Part shown: piece after piece, positions 16,144 to 16,152 of the stretch | Layout of the letters: the number at the start of each line of letters is the position of its first letter | How positions within the stretch are numbered: the first letter of the stretch is position 1 | DNA from: Acanthamoeba lenticulata | Lineage: Eukaryota; Discosea; Longamoebia; Acanthamoebidae | NCBI GenBank assembly: GCA_002179805.1 | Contig: NAVB01001528.1 | Coordinates: 1 to 16,152 of the forward strand | Reading direction: 5' to 3' | DNA: 16,152 nucleotides | The notes under the pieces: model-generated | What the model saw: the letters and a program-made list of their open reading frames with translations, nothing else | Database searches by the model: none | Told to the model about the DNA's origin: nothing | Position numbers and translations under genes: made by a program

Positions 16144-16152
16144 AGCCCACAA

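Noticed and set aside
1..16152. CRISPR arrays, insertion sequences, prokaryotic operons, tRNA or rRNA genes
   Set aside because: None seen by eye; repeats present are coding repeats or microsatellites, and gene structure is eukaryotic. A tRNA scan was not possible here.

Overview
The window looks like nuclear DNA of a free-living amoeba, most probably Acanthamoeba or a close relative. The coding sequence is GC-rich and gene spacing is tight. Introns are numerous and short (48 to 188 nt), T/A-rich, and usually begin GTACGT, GTGCGT or GTRNGN and end CAG. No operons, Shine-Dalgarno sites or bacterial mobile elements are visible. The organism call is inference from gene architecture plus the RPB7 ortholog. 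Exon models were built by hand from splice sites and frame continuity; each joined model is an exact multiple of three.

Layout, left to right: (1) an A-rich (CAAAAAA)n tract; (2) 59-1571 minus, five-exon type I membrane glycoprotein; (3) 1835-3929 plus, a protein with a long Ser/Pro/Ala-rich region and an arrestin-C-like domain at its end, divergent from gene 2; (4) 4066-5067 minus, intronless mucin-like Ser/Pro repeat membrane protein, convergent with gene 3; (5) 5623-6650 minus, six-exon RNA polymerase II subunit RPB7; (6) 6869-7696 minus, MYND zinc-finger protein; (7) 7805-11484 plus, a 14-exon gene for an 824-residue protein joining a basic coiled-coil region, a four-Cys knuckle and a short-chain dehydrogenase/reductase (SDR) domain; (8) 11872-13407 plus, a secretory-signal protein with tandem Lys/Glu repeats and poly-Asp; (9) 13681-14578 plus, a small Lys/Ser/Thr-rich protein with a possible degenerate SANT-like helix bundle; (10) 14938-16143 plus, a type II membrane glycosyltransferase, probably GT25-like.

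Only RPB7 is a certain housekeeping ortholog. Four products (genes 2, 4, 8, 10) enter the secretory pathway by their own signals and fit cell-surface or Golgi roles, but nothing shows that they act together. The most unusual gene is the SDR fusion: the residue expected to be the catalytic Tyr is Thr, a Ser/Gly-rich insert interrupts the fold, and one intron is GC-AG. Three introns (four if a doubtful mini-intron is counted) are stop-free multiples of three, so retention would give longer proteins.
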